Positions 30,019-38,963 are shown, numbered from the stretch's first letter. The stretch: DNA of 64,000 bases from Xanthobacter dioxanivorans (GCF_016807805.1 NZ_CP063362.1:4258501-4322500), one strand, 5' to 3'. The notes: a model not told the origin generated them from the letters alone. Numbers and translations are program-made.

Positions 30019-30843
30019 GTGACACTCGACAAGCGCGCCGTCCTGGTGCTCGGCATGCATCGCAGCGGGACATCGGCCCTGACCCGCATCATCAACCTCA
30101 TGGGCTTCTCCGCGCCCAAGACGCTGATGGCCGCCACCGAGGCCAACGAGGCCGGATTCTGGGAATCGGAGGTCTTCATGGACCTCGACGAGCGCATCCT
30201 GAAGGCCTGCGGCCACAAGTGGTCGTCGCGCAAGGCCATGGCCGCCGACCTGGTGGACGTGGCGCAACGGCGCGGCTTGACCGGCGAGGTGCGCCGCGCC
30301 ATCGCCGAGGAATATGGCGGCGCGCCCGCCATCGTCCTCAAGGACCCGCGCATCTCGCGCCTGATGGGCATCTACCGGCCGGTGCTGGAAGAGGCCGGCT
30401 ACCGCATCTCACCGGTGCTGGCGCTGCGCAACCCGGTGGAAGTGGCGGCCTCGGTCACCAAGCGCGATGGCTTCTCAGCCGCCAAGGGCCTCGGCATCTG
30501 GCTGCGCTACACCCTCGACGCCGAGCGGGCGACCCGCGGCCAGCCCCGCACGGTCATCGCCTTCGACGAGCTGATGGCCGACTGGAAGGGCACCATGGCC
30601 CGCGCCGAGGCCCAGCTCGGCGCGCCCTGGCCCACGCTCTCCGCCGAAGGCGTCGCGGAGATCGACGGCACGCTGAAGCCGACGCTGCGTCACCACGCGC
30701 TGGCGCCGCCGAAGAGCACCTCCTGGCGGGGCTTCCTCGCGGCGCGGACGCTGGATGCCATGACGCGCCTGATCGAGGATCCCCACGACAAGGCCGCCTG
30801 CCGGACCCTCGATTTCGTCTCGGCTGTCTTCCGCCCGTTCTGA
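30019..30843 (+). CDS. Sulfotransferase-family protein
   Basis: A 274-residue P-loop protein. The N-terminal GMHRSGTSAL (P-loop at residues ~12-19) binds the 5'-phosphosulfate of PAPS in sulfotransferases; a second conserved stretch, VLALRNPVEVAASVTKRDG, corresponds to the 3'-phosphate-binding RxPxxxxxS region. No signal peptide or membrane helix. Proteins of this type often modify surface glycans or lipids, but the acceptor is unknown here and no glycan cluster is adjacent. The GTG start has GAGGAAG upstream. It stands alone, 120 nt after dnaE. Confidence 0.75.
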   Translation: MTLDKRAVLVLGMHRSGTSALTRIINLMGFSAPKTLMAATEANEAGFWESEVFMDLDERILKACGHKWSSRKAMAADLVDVAQRRGLTGEVRRAIAEEYGGAPAIVLKDPRISRLMGIYRPVLEEAGYRISPVLALRNPVEVAASVTKRDGFSAAKGLGIWLRYTLDAERATRGQPRTVIAFDELMADWKGTMARAEAQLGAPWPTLSAEGVAEIDGTLKPTLRHHALAPPKSTSWRGFLAARTLDAMTRLIEDPHDKAACRTLDFVSAVFRPF

Positions 30844-30926
30844 GGCGGGCGTCAAACACTCCGGTGGCGGGCGGCGACCCGGGCCCTATACTGCCCGCGG
30901 GCGGCGACAGGAGCGCGAGGGGGATC

Positions 30927-31928
30927 ATGGCTTCCGACTGGCTGGTGGCACGGCGCGTCGCCGTGGCTTGCGTTGTGCTCGCCCTGGCCTATTTCTCCTT
31001 CAAGATCATCGACGTCATTCTGCAGGTGTTCGCCGCGATCCTGCTGTCGCTGGCCCTGCATGCGTTGGCCGAGCCGTTCGCGCGGCTGACCCGCTGTCCC
31101 GAGCGCTACGCCGTGTTTCCGGTGGCGTTGCTCGCGTTCGGCGGCACCGGGCTGGCGCTCTACCTGTTCGGCTCCACCATCCAGACGCAGGTCACCGAGC
31201 TGTTGAACGAGCTGCCGGCCGCCTGGGCCGCCTTCGAGCAGCGCTTCCATCTGGAAGGCCTCGGCAGCGACCTGATCAAGCGGGCGGAGGCGGCGGCGCC
31301 GAGCAGCGATACGCTGATCTCCGCGGTGCAGGGGGTGACCACCAACGTATTCCAGGTGCTGCTGGGCGTGTTCCTGGTGGTGGTGGGCGGCATCTATTTC
31401 GCCGCCTCGCCGGATCTCTACCGGCGCATGTTCCTGTCCTGCTGGTCGAAGGACGAGCGGCCGGCGGTCGAGCACAAGCTCGATGCCATTTCCCTCGATC
31501 TCAGGCACTTCCTGAAGGCCCAGCTCATCGCCATGGTGGTGGTGGGCCTGTTGACGTTCGCCGGCCTCAGCATCGTCGGCGTGCCCTCGTCGCTGGCGCT
31601 GGCCCTGTTCGCGGGGCTGGCGGAGTTCGTGCCCATGGTAGGGCCGGTGGTCTCGGCGGCGCCGGCGGTGCTCATCGCCCTGACGCTGGGGGTGGATACC
31701 GGCCTGTGGACGCTGCTGGTCTTCGTCATCGTGCAGCAGACGGAGAGCAACATCATCACCCCCCTGCTCCAGCAGCGCATGGTTTCCCTGCCGCCGGCGG
31801 TCACCTTGTTCGCGGTGGTCGCGTTCGGCAATTTCTTCGGCGTCATGGGCATCGTGCTGGCGACGCCGCTCACGGTGCTCGCCTTCGCCGCCTTCAAGAG
31901 CGGCCGGCCGCCGGCGGATGCGGCCTGA
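30927..31928 (+). CDS. AI-2E transporter family (PerM/YdiK-like) permease
   Basis: A 333-residue membrane protein with about eight helices. Diagnostic segments are the central VFLVVVGGIYFAASPDLYRR and the late GLAEFVPMVGPVVSAAPAVLIAL, then NIITPLLQQRMVSLPPAVTL, which define this family. Members range from TqsA (quorum signal export) to Na+/H+ antiporter-like proteins, so the substrate cannot be assigned. The ATG has GAGGGGG upstream. It is the last gene before the catabolic island: the following TetR gene converges on it, with 22 nt between the stops. Confidence 0.85.
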   Translation: MASDWLVARRVAVACVVLALAYFSFKIIDVILQVFAAILLSLALHALAEPFARLTRCPERYAVFPVALLAFGGTGLALYLFGSTIQTQVTELLNELPAAWAAFEQRFHLEGLGSDLIKRAEAAAPSSDTLISAVQGVTTNVFQVLLGVFLVVVGGIYFAASPDLYRRMFLSCWSKDERPAVEHKLDAISLDLRHFLKAQLIAMVVVGLLTFAGLSIVGVPSSLALALFAGLAEFVPMVGPVVSAAPAVLIALTLGVDTGLWTLLVFVIVQQTESNIITPLLQQRMVSLPPAVTLFAVVAFGNFFGVMGIVLATPLTVLAFAAFKSGRPPADAA

Positions 31929-31950
31929 GCGCTCCCGGGAGATCGTCCGC

Positions 31951-32697
31951 TCAGGGCTCGGGGGGCGCCTTGCGCGCGCGCGGCCGGGCCGGCTTCAGCG
32001 CCTTCACCGGGGCCGTTTCGAATTCGTGCAGGAAGGAGCGGATGATCCGCGCCACCATGACCGACTTGTCCTCCATGGCCGGAAGTCGGTGGATGTATTT
32101 GCGGATCAAGTAATAGATAAAGGTCGAGTGGAGGTGCCATGCGAGCTCGTATTCGAGGGGCTCGATGGCGCCTTCCACCACCAGTCCGCGATAGTCGCGC
32201 AGCTCGCGCAGGATGATTTCCAGCAGCCGGTTGACGTGGCTCTGCACGTAGCGATTGGTGATGTCGTGGCCGGCGAGGCTCGCATAGAGCGACACGCGGA
32301 TCCAGTGATACTCGTCCACGGCGTCGAAATAAGCGAGGTAGAAGCGCTCGAGGCGTTCGGGGAAGGGGACGGCGCGGTCCTTGAGATCCTGTTCCCACTG
32401 CGGTGACCAGCGTTGCAGGAACACGTTCTGGTACACCCGCTCCACAAGATTCTGCTTGGTGCCGAAATAGCGGAAGATGAGGCCCTGCGAGACGCCGATA
32501 CGCTCGGCGAGGTCCTTGGTCTGCGCCTCGAAGCCGTGCTCGGCGAAGAACTCCACCGCCGCGTCGAGGATCATGCGCTCCCGCACCGCGGGATCGAGCC
32601 GCGTGCGCGCGGCGGGGCGCTTGGCGCCGACCGTACGGGTCGCGGTGGAGCTGCGCCGCGGCTCGGGCTTCTCCTTGATGACAAGCGGCTTTTTCAC
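31951..32697 (-). CDS. TetR-family transcriptional regulator (left end of island)
   Basis: A ~248-residue repressor-type regulator. The N-terminal helix-turn-helix is in MILDAAVEFFAEHGFEAQTK followed by DLAERIGVSQGLIFRYFGTKQNL; the rest is the helical ligand domain. It is preceded by a basic ~45-residue extension. I place the start at GTG 32697 (GAGCGCAGG upstream); a TTG at 32793 with ACAGGAA is possible and would add 32 residues. It is divergent from the BKACE gene, with an AT-rich operator-like dyad between them. Its ligand domain is clearly similar to that of the second TetR at 63035-63805. Confidence 0.85.
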   Translation of the reverse strand: MKKPLVIKEKPEPRRSSTATRTVGAKRPAARTRLDPAVRERMILDAAVEFFAEHGFEAQTKDLAERIGVSQGLIFRYFGTKQNLVERVYQNVFLQRWSPQWEQDLKDRAVPFPERLERFYLAYFDAVDEYHWIRVSLYASLAGHDITNRYVQSHVNRLLEIILRELRDYRGLVVEGAIEPLEYELAWHLHSTFIYYLIRKYIHRLPAMEDKSVMVARIIRSFLHEFETAPVKALKPARPRARKAPPEP

Positions 32698-32837
32698 CCT
32701 GCGCTCCGATCGGCTGGAGGGCGATCCCCTCGGTGGCCCGCCCTCTCGCTCCAAGCTGGCCGGCACATGCTCCAAGCCAGGTCCTGTTGCCAATTCCTGT
32801 AGCTCTTCGGGAGCCTATTGACAATCGGCTCAATATG

Positions 32838-32858
32838 TAATGAGTCTTTAGTCAATAA
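32838..32858. promoter_or_regulatory. Operator-like dyad between TetR and BKACE genes
   Basis: TAATGA, eight bases, TCAATAA. The arms repeat exactly at 49294-49314 and the right arm at 40862-40868. A larger imperfect dyad, TATTGAC (32816-32822) with GTCAATA (32851-32857), encloses it. It ends 10 nt before the BKACE ATG, well placed for a TetR repressor controlling both divergent genes. Confidence 0.55.
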
Positions 32859-32867
32859 GGTGGCGCG

Positions 32868-33827
32868 ATGAGCCGCCAGTCGAGGGAGAGAACGTTGGCA
32901 AGATCCAAGAAAGTGATCATCACCTGCGCCGTGACGGGTGCCATCCACACGCCCACCATGTCGCCTTATCTGCCGATCACGCCGGACGAGATCGTCACCG
33001 ACGCGCTGGCGGCGGCGGAGGCGGGTGCGGCGATCCTGCACCTGCATGCGCGCAACCCGGAGACCGGCCAGCCGGACCAGCGTCCGGAGGCGTTCGCGCC
33101 GTTCCTGCCGCGGATCAAGCAGGCGACCAACGCGGTGATCAACATCACCTCGGGCGGCAGCCCGTACATGAAGGTGGAGGAGCGGGTTCTGCCGGCGGCC
33201 ACCTTCAAGCCGGAAGTGGCCTCGCTCAACATGGGCTCGATGAATTTCGGGCTGTACCACCTGCTCGACAAGTACAAGGAGTTCAAGTTCGACTGGGAGC
33301 GCACGCACCTGGAGAACACGCGCGACCTGGTGTTCCGCAATACGTTCAAGGATATCGAGTACATCCTGAACACCTGCTACGACAACGGCACGCGGTTCGA
33401 GTTCGAGTGCTACGACATTGGCCACCTCTACAACCTCGCCCACTTCCTCGATCGGGGGCTGGTGAAGGCGCCGTTGTTCGTGCAGTCGGTGTTCGGGCTC
33501 CTGGGGGGCATCGGGCCGCATCCGGAAGACGTGATGCACATGAAGCGGACCTGCGACCGGCTGTTCGGCGACCAGTATCGGTGGTCGGTGCTGGGGGCGG
33601 GGCGGAACCAGCTGCCGATCGCCGCCATGGCCGCGTCCATGGGCGGCAACATCCGGGTGGGGCTGGAGGATTCCCTGTGGGCCGGGCCGGGCAAGCTGGC
33701 CACCTCCAACGCCGACCAGGTGAAGCTGGCGCGCAAGATCATCGAGGGCCTGGGCCTCGACATCGCGACGCCGGACGAGGCGCGGGAGATCCTCGATCTC
33801 AAGGGCGCCGACAAGACCAATATCTGA
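32868..33827 (+). CDS. BKACE-family beta-keto acid cleavage enzyme (DUF849)
   Basis: A 319-residue TIM-barrel enzyme of the family that condenses a beta-keto acid with acetyl-CoA to give acetoacetate and a new CoA thioester. The zinc ligands H58 and H60 are in ILHLHARNPETGQ, and the conserved glycine-rich INITSGGSPY and the late GGNIRVGLEDSLW segments match the family. The founding member cleaves 3-keto-5-aminohexanoate in lysine fermentation, but the family has many substrates. The ATG at 32868 follows AAGGTGG. It is divergent from a TetR gene, the usual sign of ligand-induced catabolism. Confidence 0.88.
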   Translation: MSRQSRERTLARSKKVIITCAVTGAIHTPTMSPYLPITPDEIVTDALAAAEAGAAILHLHARNPETGQPDQRPEAFAPFLPRIKQATNAVINITSGGSPYMKVEERVLPAATFKPEVASLNMGSMNFGLYHLLDKYKEFKFDWERTHLENTRDLVFRNTFKDIEYILNTCYDNGTRFEFECYDIGHLYNLAHFLDRGLVKAPLFVQSVFGLLGGIGPHPEDVMHMKRTCDRLFGDQYRWSVLGAGRNQLPIAAMAASMGGNIRVGLEDSLWAGPGKLATSNADQVKLARKIIEGLGLDIATPDEAREILDLKGADKTNI

Positions 33828-33865
33828 GCGTGCGCGCGCCGACGCGCATGAGGGAATGAATAAAG

Positions 33866-33895
33866 CCACCAGGCCGGCGCCAAACTGCCTGGTGG
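33866..33895. other. Hairpin after the BKACE gene
   Basis: CCACCAGGC (33866-33874) pairs perfectly with GCCTGGTGG (33887-33895) around a 12-nt loop. There is no T-run on the plus strand, so it is a weak terminator at best. Nineteen bases later a TATAAT (33914-33919) could be the -10 box for the importer operon, but no matching -35 box is present. Confidence 0.5.
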
Positions 33896-34076
33896 TCAAA
33901 GAAAAATGACGGTTATAATATACCTCTACGCGGCCGGATGACAGGTCGTGAACCAATTACAAATACTGAGAGATGGATTTACCCGAAGGGTTGCTTCAAC
34001 CTGAGGGGATCCGGCGCTCTCGGAGGAAACAAAACCCGTAGAGCGGCCGGAAAAGGCCGCCTTCAAGGAGGACGCC

Positions 34077-35348
34077 ATGGATTCACAGCACGGAATTTCA
34101 CGCCGCACCGCCGTGGCGGGGCTCGCCGCGGGCCTCGCCGTCGCCAGCCTGCCGGCCATCGCCCAGACCGCCGGCCCGCCGATCCGCATCGGCATGGGCA
34201 TCGCCTTGTCAGGCGGCCTTGCCGCCTTCGGCAAGTCGGCGCTGCTCGCCATGCAGCTCTGGGCCGCCGACGTGAACGCCAAGGGCGGCCTGCTCGGCCG
34301 CAAGGTGGAGCTCGTCTTCTACGACGACCAGAGCAATCCCGCGACGGTGCCGGGCATCTATGCCAAGCTCATCGACGTGGACAAGGTCGATCTCGTGGTC
34401 TCCGGCTACGCCTCGAGCCAGATCGTGGCCGCCATGCCCACCGTGATGCAGAAGAAGAAGGTCTTCATGACCTTGTTCGGCCTCGCAGCGAACGACAAGT
34501 TCAACTACGACCGCTATTTCCAGATGCAGCCGAACGGGCCGGTGGCGCGCACCGAGTTCTCGAAGGGCTTCCTCAACGTCGCCATGTCGATGGATCCCAA
34601 GCCCACCACCATCGCGCTGGTGGGCGGCGACGCCGAATTTCCCTCGATCGCCCTCGACGGCGCGCGGGAGAATGTGAAGGCGCTCGGCCTCAAGGTCGTC
34701 TACGACCGCACCTACCCGCCGAACACCATCGAGTTCGCCTCGGTGGTGCGCGCGATCAAGTCCACCAATCCGGACCTGGTCTTCGTCGCCTCCTACCCGC
34801 CGGATTCCGCCGGCATGGTGCGGGCGGTGCGCGAGGTGGGGCTCGACGCGAAGATGTTCGGCGGTGGCATGATCGGCCTGCAGTCGGCGGCGCTGAAAAC
34901 CCAGCTCGGCCCCATGCTGAACGGCGTGGTCGCCTACGACCTCTACGCCCCCGAGCCGACCATGAAGTTCCAGGGCGTGGAGGACTTCCTCACACGCTAC
35001 CGGCAGGAAGCGGCGAAGCAGGGCGTGGACCCCCTCGGCTTCTATATTGCGCCGTTGGCCTATGCGGAACTGCAGATCCTCGGCCAGGCGGTGGAGGCGA
35101 CCAAGTCGCTCGACGACGCCAAGCTCGCCAAGTACATCCACGACACCACGTTCCAGACCATCGCCGGCGAGATCCGCTTCCAGGAGCGGGGCGAGTGGGC
35201 CGAGCCGCGCATCCTCCTCGTCCAGTTCCAGGGCATCGCGGGCAACGACGTCGCCCAGTTCATGGAAGCCGGCCGGCAGGTGATCGTTTATCCGCCCAAG
35301 TTCAAGTCCGGAACCTTCAAGTATCCCTTCAGCGCTGCTTCCAAGTAG
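34077..35348 (+). CDS. ABC transporter substrate-binding protein, branched-chain type (importer 1)
   Basis: A 423-residue periplasmic binding protein (Peripla_BP_6, LivJ/AmiC-like). The N-terminus has a Tat-like signal, SRRTAVAGLAAGLAVASLPA with an AIAQ cleavage region, so export may be by the Tat route. The mature domain opens IRIGMGIALSGGLAAFGKSA and contains the interdomain strand VDLVVSGYASS and TTIALVGGDAEF. Ligands of this family include amino acids, amides, urea and aromatic acids; with the catabolic genes around it, an aromatic or cyclic compound is likely. The ATG has AAGGAGGAC 6 nt upstream. First gene of a five-gene importer. Confidence 0.88.
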   Translation: MDSQHGISRRTAVAGLAAGLAVASLPAIAQTAGPPIRIGMGIALSGGLAAFGKSALLAMQLWAADVNAKGGLLGRKVELVFYDDQSNPATVPGIYAKLIDVDKVDLVVSGYASSQIVAAMPTVMQKKKVFMTLFGLAANDKFNYDRYFQMQPNGPVARTEFSKGFLNVAMSMDPKPTTIALVGGDAEFPSIALDGARENVKALGLKVVYDRTYPPNTIEFASVVRAIKSTNPDLVFVASYPPDSAGMVRAVREVGLDAKMFGGGMIGLQSAALKTQLGPMLNGVVAYDLYAPEPTMKFQGVEDFLTRYRQEAAKQGVDPLGFYIAPLAYAELQILGQAVEATKSLDDAKLAKYIHDTTFQTIAGEIRFQERGEWAEPRILLVQFQGIAGNDVAQFMEAGRQVIVYPPKFKSGTFKYPFSAASK

Positions 35349-35413
35349 GGGCGGCCCGAGCCGGCGGCGGGTCCCGTTCCCCGGGATCGTCGCGGCCGTC
35401 GCCCCGGAACCGG

Positions 35414-35437
35414 CCGGGCGGGCGTGAGCCCGCCCGG
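35414..35437 (+). other. Hairpin between binding-protein and permease genes (importer 1)
   Basis: A perfect 10-bp GC stem (CCGGGCGGGC with GCCCGCCCGG) capped by a GTGA tetraloop, 66 nt after the binding-protein stop. No T-run follows. Such structures often protect the upstream mRNA and lower expression of the permease genes. Confidence 0.65.
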
Positions 35438-35555
35438 GACGGCGGCCGCACGCGGCGCCGGAAGATCGCATCACGGCCGCGCCCCGCCGCCGTGCCACCG
35501 GCCACACGACGCCTGCCATCCACCCTCCGCAAGAGGAGATGGACTGGAGAAGGAC

Positions 35556-36431
35556 ATGGATTTCAGCTGGGACCTGCTGCTGAACGCGGTAGCCTCCGGG
35601 ATCATGCTCGGCGGCTTCTATGCCGCCGTGGCGATCGGAGTGACCATCGCCTTCGGCATGCTCGACATCGTGAACATCGCCCACCCGGCCTTCATCGTGC
35701 TGGGGTCGTTCCTCGCCTATCTCAGCATCAACGGGCTCGGAATCGATCCCTTCCTGTCGGCGGGTGTCTTCGCTGTGGCGGGCTTCCTGTTCGGGCGCGT
35801 TTTCTACCGAGCCTATTACTATTTCTTTGAAAGGCGCGGCGACGATTCCCTGCAAGGGCTCGCATTCTTCTTCGGCATCATGTTCATCGTCGAGATCAGC
35901 CTCGTGCTCGTCTTCGGCGTGGACTACCGCCTGATTGACCTGCCCTATCTCGCCAGGACCTACGAGATCGGCGTGGTGCAGATCCCGCTCCGCCTCGCCG
36001 CCCCCTGTGTCGCCGGCGTCGCCATGCTGGTGGCCATCCAGCTTTACATGTCCCGGACCTTCACCGGGCGCGCGATCCTCGCCGTCGCGCAGGACCTGGA
36101 GGCGGTGCGCTTCGTCGGCGCCGATCCGATCCGCGTCAAGGAAATCGCCTTCGGCATCGCGGTCGGCTCGGCCATCATCGCCGGCGTGCTGCTCATCGTG
36201 ATCCAGTCGGTGGAGCCGTCCATCGGCCGCGAGTTCATCGGCCGAGCCTTCGCCATCTGCGTCCTCGGCGGCATGACGAGCCTTCCGGGCACGCTCATCG
36301 CCGCCATGATCCTCGGCATCGCCGAGACAATGACCTCCACCTTCTTCGGGCCCTCCTGGTCGCCGGCGGTCGCCTTCGGGCTGCTGCTCGCCACTCTCGC
36401 CTTCCGTCCCGCGGGGATCCTCGGCCGATGA
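35556..36431 (+). CDS. Branched-chain-type ABC transporter permease, LivH-like (importer 1)
   Basis: A 291-residue inner-membrane permease with about eight helices. The N-terminal half shows the LivH hallmark GFYAAVAIGVTIAFGMLDIV followed by NIAHPAFIVLG, and the C-terminal half has the coupling region GRAFAICVLGGMTSLPGTLI. It pairs with the LivM-like protein to form the channel. ATG 35556 has GAGAAGG upstream; an in-frame start at 35424 would run through the hairpin region and is rejected. Coupled to the next gene by ATGA. Confidence 0.9.
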   Translation: MDFSWDLLLNAVASGIMLGGFYAAVAIGVTIAFGMLDIVNIAHPAFIVLGSFLAYLSINGLGIDPFLSAGVFAVAGFLFGRVFYRAYYYFFERRGDDSLQGLAFFFGIMFIVEISLVLVFGVDYRLIDLPYLARTYEIGVVQIPLRLAAPCVAGVAMLVAIQLYMSRTFTGRAILAVAQDLEAVRFVGADPIRVKEIAFGIAVGSAIIAGVLLIVIQSVEPSIGREFIGRAFAICVLGGMTSLPGTLIAAMILGIAETMTSTFFGPSWSPAVAFGLLLATLAFRPAGILGR

Positions 36432-37417
36432 CCGTCGCCTCCCACTTCTCCACCCCCTCCGCCCGGCGGACCCCGCGCGCCTTCAGCCTGCCCGTGCTCC
36501 TCGTGGGCGTGGCGCTCGTCGCCCTCGAACTGTTCGTCGGCGGCGGCGCCGGCGAATACTATCTGCTGCTCGCCTACGTGATCCTGCAGTATCTCGTCGT
36601 CGCCACCGGCTGGAACATCCTCGGCGGCTATGCCGGCTACGTGAACTTCGGCACCGCGGCGTTCTTCGCCGTGGGCTGCTACACCACGATCGCGCTGCAG
36701 AAGCTCGCCGACGTTCCTCTGCCGCTCTCCATCCTCGCCGCGGGCGTGGTGGCGGGGCTGCTCGGCCTCGGCACCGGCTATCTCACGCTGCGGCTGCGCG
36801 GGGTGTTCTTCTCCATCGCCACGCTGGCGATGGCCGTGGTGCTCCAGACGCTCATCATCAACTGGAGCTTCGTGGGCGGCGCGCGCGGCACCTATATCCT
36901 GCGGCCGGACCCGATCGCGCCGTTCACCACCTATGTGCAGTACCTGCTGGTGCTGATGACGGTGCTTGCCACCGCGTCCGTGCTCATCGCCATCGCGGTG
37001 GAGCGGTCCTGGATCGGCATGGGCCTCGCCGCCATCCGCGACGACGAGCTCGCCGCCGAGGCCAGCGGCGTGCCGGGGCTCCGGCTCAAGCTCATCGCCA
37101 CCACCCTGTGCGGTGCGCTGATGGGCATGGCGGGCGCCCCGTTCCCCTACTTCATCACCTATGTGGAGCCGGCCTCCGCCTTCAGCCTCGCCATCGCGGT
37201 GAACGCCATCGCCATGCCGCTGATCGGCGGGACGGCCACCTGGTGGGGGCCGGTGGTGGGCACGGTGCTGCTGGGCACCACCCAGCAGGTGCTCACCGTC
37301 ACCATCTCGTCGGCGGCGAACCTGCTCATCGTCGGCATCCTGCTGGTGGTGTTCGTCACCGCGGCGCCGACCGGTGTGGTCGGCCTGGTGCGCGGCATGC
37401 GGGGAGGGCGGAAATGA
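36428..37417 (+). CDS. Branched-chain-type ABC transporter permease, LivM-like (importer 1)
   Basis: A 329-residue permease. The family motif GWNILGGYAGYVNFGTAAFF lies near residue 60, and the coupling loop GLAAIRDDELAAEASGV near residue 200. It overlaps the LivH-like gene and the LivG-like gene by ATGA on both sides, so translation of the three is coupled. No ATPase domain is fused at the C-terminus, unlike in some LivM-LivG fusions. Confidence 0.9.
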   Translation: MTVASHFSTPSARRTPRAFSLPVLLVGVALVALELFVGGGAGEYYLLLAYVILQYLVVATGWNILGGYAGYVNFGTAAFFAVGCYTTIALQKLADVPLPLSILAAGVVAGLLGLGTGYLTLRLRGVFFSIATLAMAVVLQTLIINWSFVGGARGTYILRPDPIAPFTTYVQYLLVLMTVLATASVLIAIAVERSWIGMGLAAIRDDELAAEASGVPGLRLKLIATTLCGALMGMAGAPFPYFITYVEPASAFSLAIAVNAIAMPLIGGTATWWGPVVGTVLLGTTQQVLTVTISSAANLLIVGILLVVFVTAAPTGVVGLVRGMRGGRK

Positions 37418-38178
37418 TCATGCAGCGTCATGTCGCCTCCGGCCGCGCCCAGTCCGGCGACCCGCCGATCCTGGAGGCGAAGGGTGTCACCAAGCGGTTC
37501 GGCGGCTTTGTCGCCCTCGATGGGGTGGACTTCGCCATGGCGCCGGGCGAGCGCGTCGCGCTCATCGGTCCCAATGGCTCCGGCAAGAGCACGTTCGTGA
37601 ACTGCCTGAGCGGTGCGCTGACCCCGGAGGCGGGCAGCGTCCGTTTCGAGGGGCGGCTCGTCACCGGCATGCCGCCCTGGCAGCGGGCGCGGGCGGGGCT
37701 GGTGCGCAGCTTCCAGATCCCGCGCCCGTTCCGCCGTCTCTCGGTGATCGAGAACATCGAGGTTCCGCTCAACTTCGCGCTGGCCGAGCCGCCGCCCGGC
37801 GGCAAGGCGCAGCGGGCCCTGGAGATCCTCGAAAGCATCGGCCTCGGCGCCAAGGCCTACGGGAGCCCGAAGGACCTGAGCCAGGTCGAGCTGCGCAAGC
37901 TGGAACTCGGCCGGGCGCTGGCCGCCAATCCGCGCCTGCTCATCGCCGACGAGGCCATGGCGGGGCTATCCGACAGCGAGGTGGACGAGATCGTCGACCT
38001 GCTGGAGCGGCTCAACGCGCAGGGCATCGCCATCATCCTCATCGAGCACATCATGCGCGCGGTGATGCGGTTCTCGCAGCGGATCATCGTGCTGGTGGCC
38101 GGGCGCAAGATCGCCGATGGCCTACCCGGCGAGGTGATGCGCCAGGACGAGGTGGAAAGGGCATACCTTGGCCAATAG
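37414..38178 (+). CDS. Branched-chain-type ABC transporter ATP-binding protein, LivG-like (importer 1)
   Basis: A 254-residue ATPase. Walker A is GPNGSGKST, Walker B LLIADEAMAG, and the switch histidine is in IEHIMRAVM. The signature reads LSQVELRKLE, without the usual glycine pair, as in some LivG relatives; function is still expected. The aspartate of the usual DEP is followed by A, which is also common in this branch. ATG 37414 shares the LivM-like stop; a second ATG two codons on is possible. It overlaps the LivF-like gene by 11 nt. Confidence 0.9.
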   Translation: MIMQRHVASGRAQSGDPPILEAKGVTKRFGGFVALDGVDFAMAPGERVALIGPNGSGKSTFVNCLSGALTPEAGSVRFEGRLVTGMPPWQRARAGLVRSFQIPRPFRRLSVIENIEVPLNFALAEPPPGGKAQRALEILESIGLGAKAYGSPKDLSQVELRKLELGRALAANPRLLIADEAMAGLSDSEVDEIVDLLERLNAQGIAIILIEHIMRAVMRFSQRIIVLVAGRKIADGLPGEVMRQDEVERAYLGQ

Positions 38179-38902
38179 CATCAGCATCGAACGCCTCAGC
38201 GCCGGCTATGGCGCGGTGCGCGTCCTCACCGACATCGACATGCACGTGGCCTCCGGCGAGACGGTGGCGCTCCTCGGCACCAACGGCAACGGCAAGAGCA
38301 CGCTCATCAAGTGCATCACCGGCCAGGTCCAGCCCACGGCGGGCCGGGTCAGCGCCACCATCGACGGGGTTGAGCACAACCTCGCCGGCCGCTCCACCCA
38401 GGACATCATCAACCTCGGCATCGCCATCGTGCCGGAAGGCCGGCGGCTGTTCCCCAAGCTCACCGTGGAGGAGAACCTGCTGCTCGGGGCGTTCCGCGCC
38501 GCCGCGCGGCCGCGCCGAGAGGAGAGCCTCGCCTTCTGCTACGAGGCCTTCCCCCGCCTGAGGGAGCGGCGCACCCAGCTCGCCGGCTCCATGAGCGGCG
38601 GCGAGCAGCAGATGCTCGCCATCGCCCGGGCGCTGATGACGCTGCCGAAGATCCTGCTGGTGGACGAGCCATCGGTGGGCCTCGCGCCCATCCTCGTGGC
38701 GCGGACCATCGACACCATCGCCGACCTCAAGCAGCGCCTCGGCCTGACCGTGCTGATGGCGGAGCAGAACTTCCCGCAGGCGATCCGCATCGCCGATCGC
38801 GGCTACGTGCTCGTCCACGGGCGCATCGAGCTCACCGCGGACGACCCGCAGGCCCTGCGCGACAGCGACATCGTCCGCCAGCTCTATCTCGGCGGCGCCT
38901 GA
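38168..38902 (+). CDS. Branched-chain-type ABC transporter ATP-binding protein, LivF-like (importer 1)
   Basis: A 244-residue ATPase with Walker A GTNGNGKST, signature MSGGEQQMLAIARAL and Walker B ILLVDEPSVGLAP. The TTG start lies inside the end of the LivG-like gene with GGAAAGG upstream; the product begins MANSISIERLSAGYG. The paralogous gene of importer 2 also starts at TTG with MANEI and the same 11-nt overlap. The A-loop tyrosine and the Q-loop are intact. Confidence 0.9.
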   Translation: MANSISIERLSAGYGAVRVLTDIDMHVASGETVALLGTNGNGKSTLIKCITGQVQPTAGRVSATIDGVEHNLAGRSTQDIINLGIAIVPEGRRLFPKLTVEENLLLGAFRAAARPRREESLAFCYEAFPRLRERRTQLAGSMSGGEQQMLAIARALMTLPKILLVDEPSVGLAPILVARTIDTIADLKQRLGLTVLMAEQNFPQAIRIADRGYVLVHGRIELTADDPQALRDSDIVRQLYLGGA

Positions 38903-38963
38903 GGCCCTGCCTTTCACCACCCTCAAGGGGACAACCCCGAGGATCAACCCCAAGGACCAAGTC

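Noticed and set aside
25759..30267. 1502-codon open frame antisense to dnaE
   Set aside because: The C-terminal 145 codons are the EamA transporter. The remainder mirrors dnaE codons and shows no domain; stop-free antisense frames are expected at this GC content.
33866..33919. Terminator plus promoter between BKACE and importer 1
   Set aside because: The hairpin lacks a T-run and the TATAAT has no -35 partner at 16-18 bp, so I list only the hairpin.
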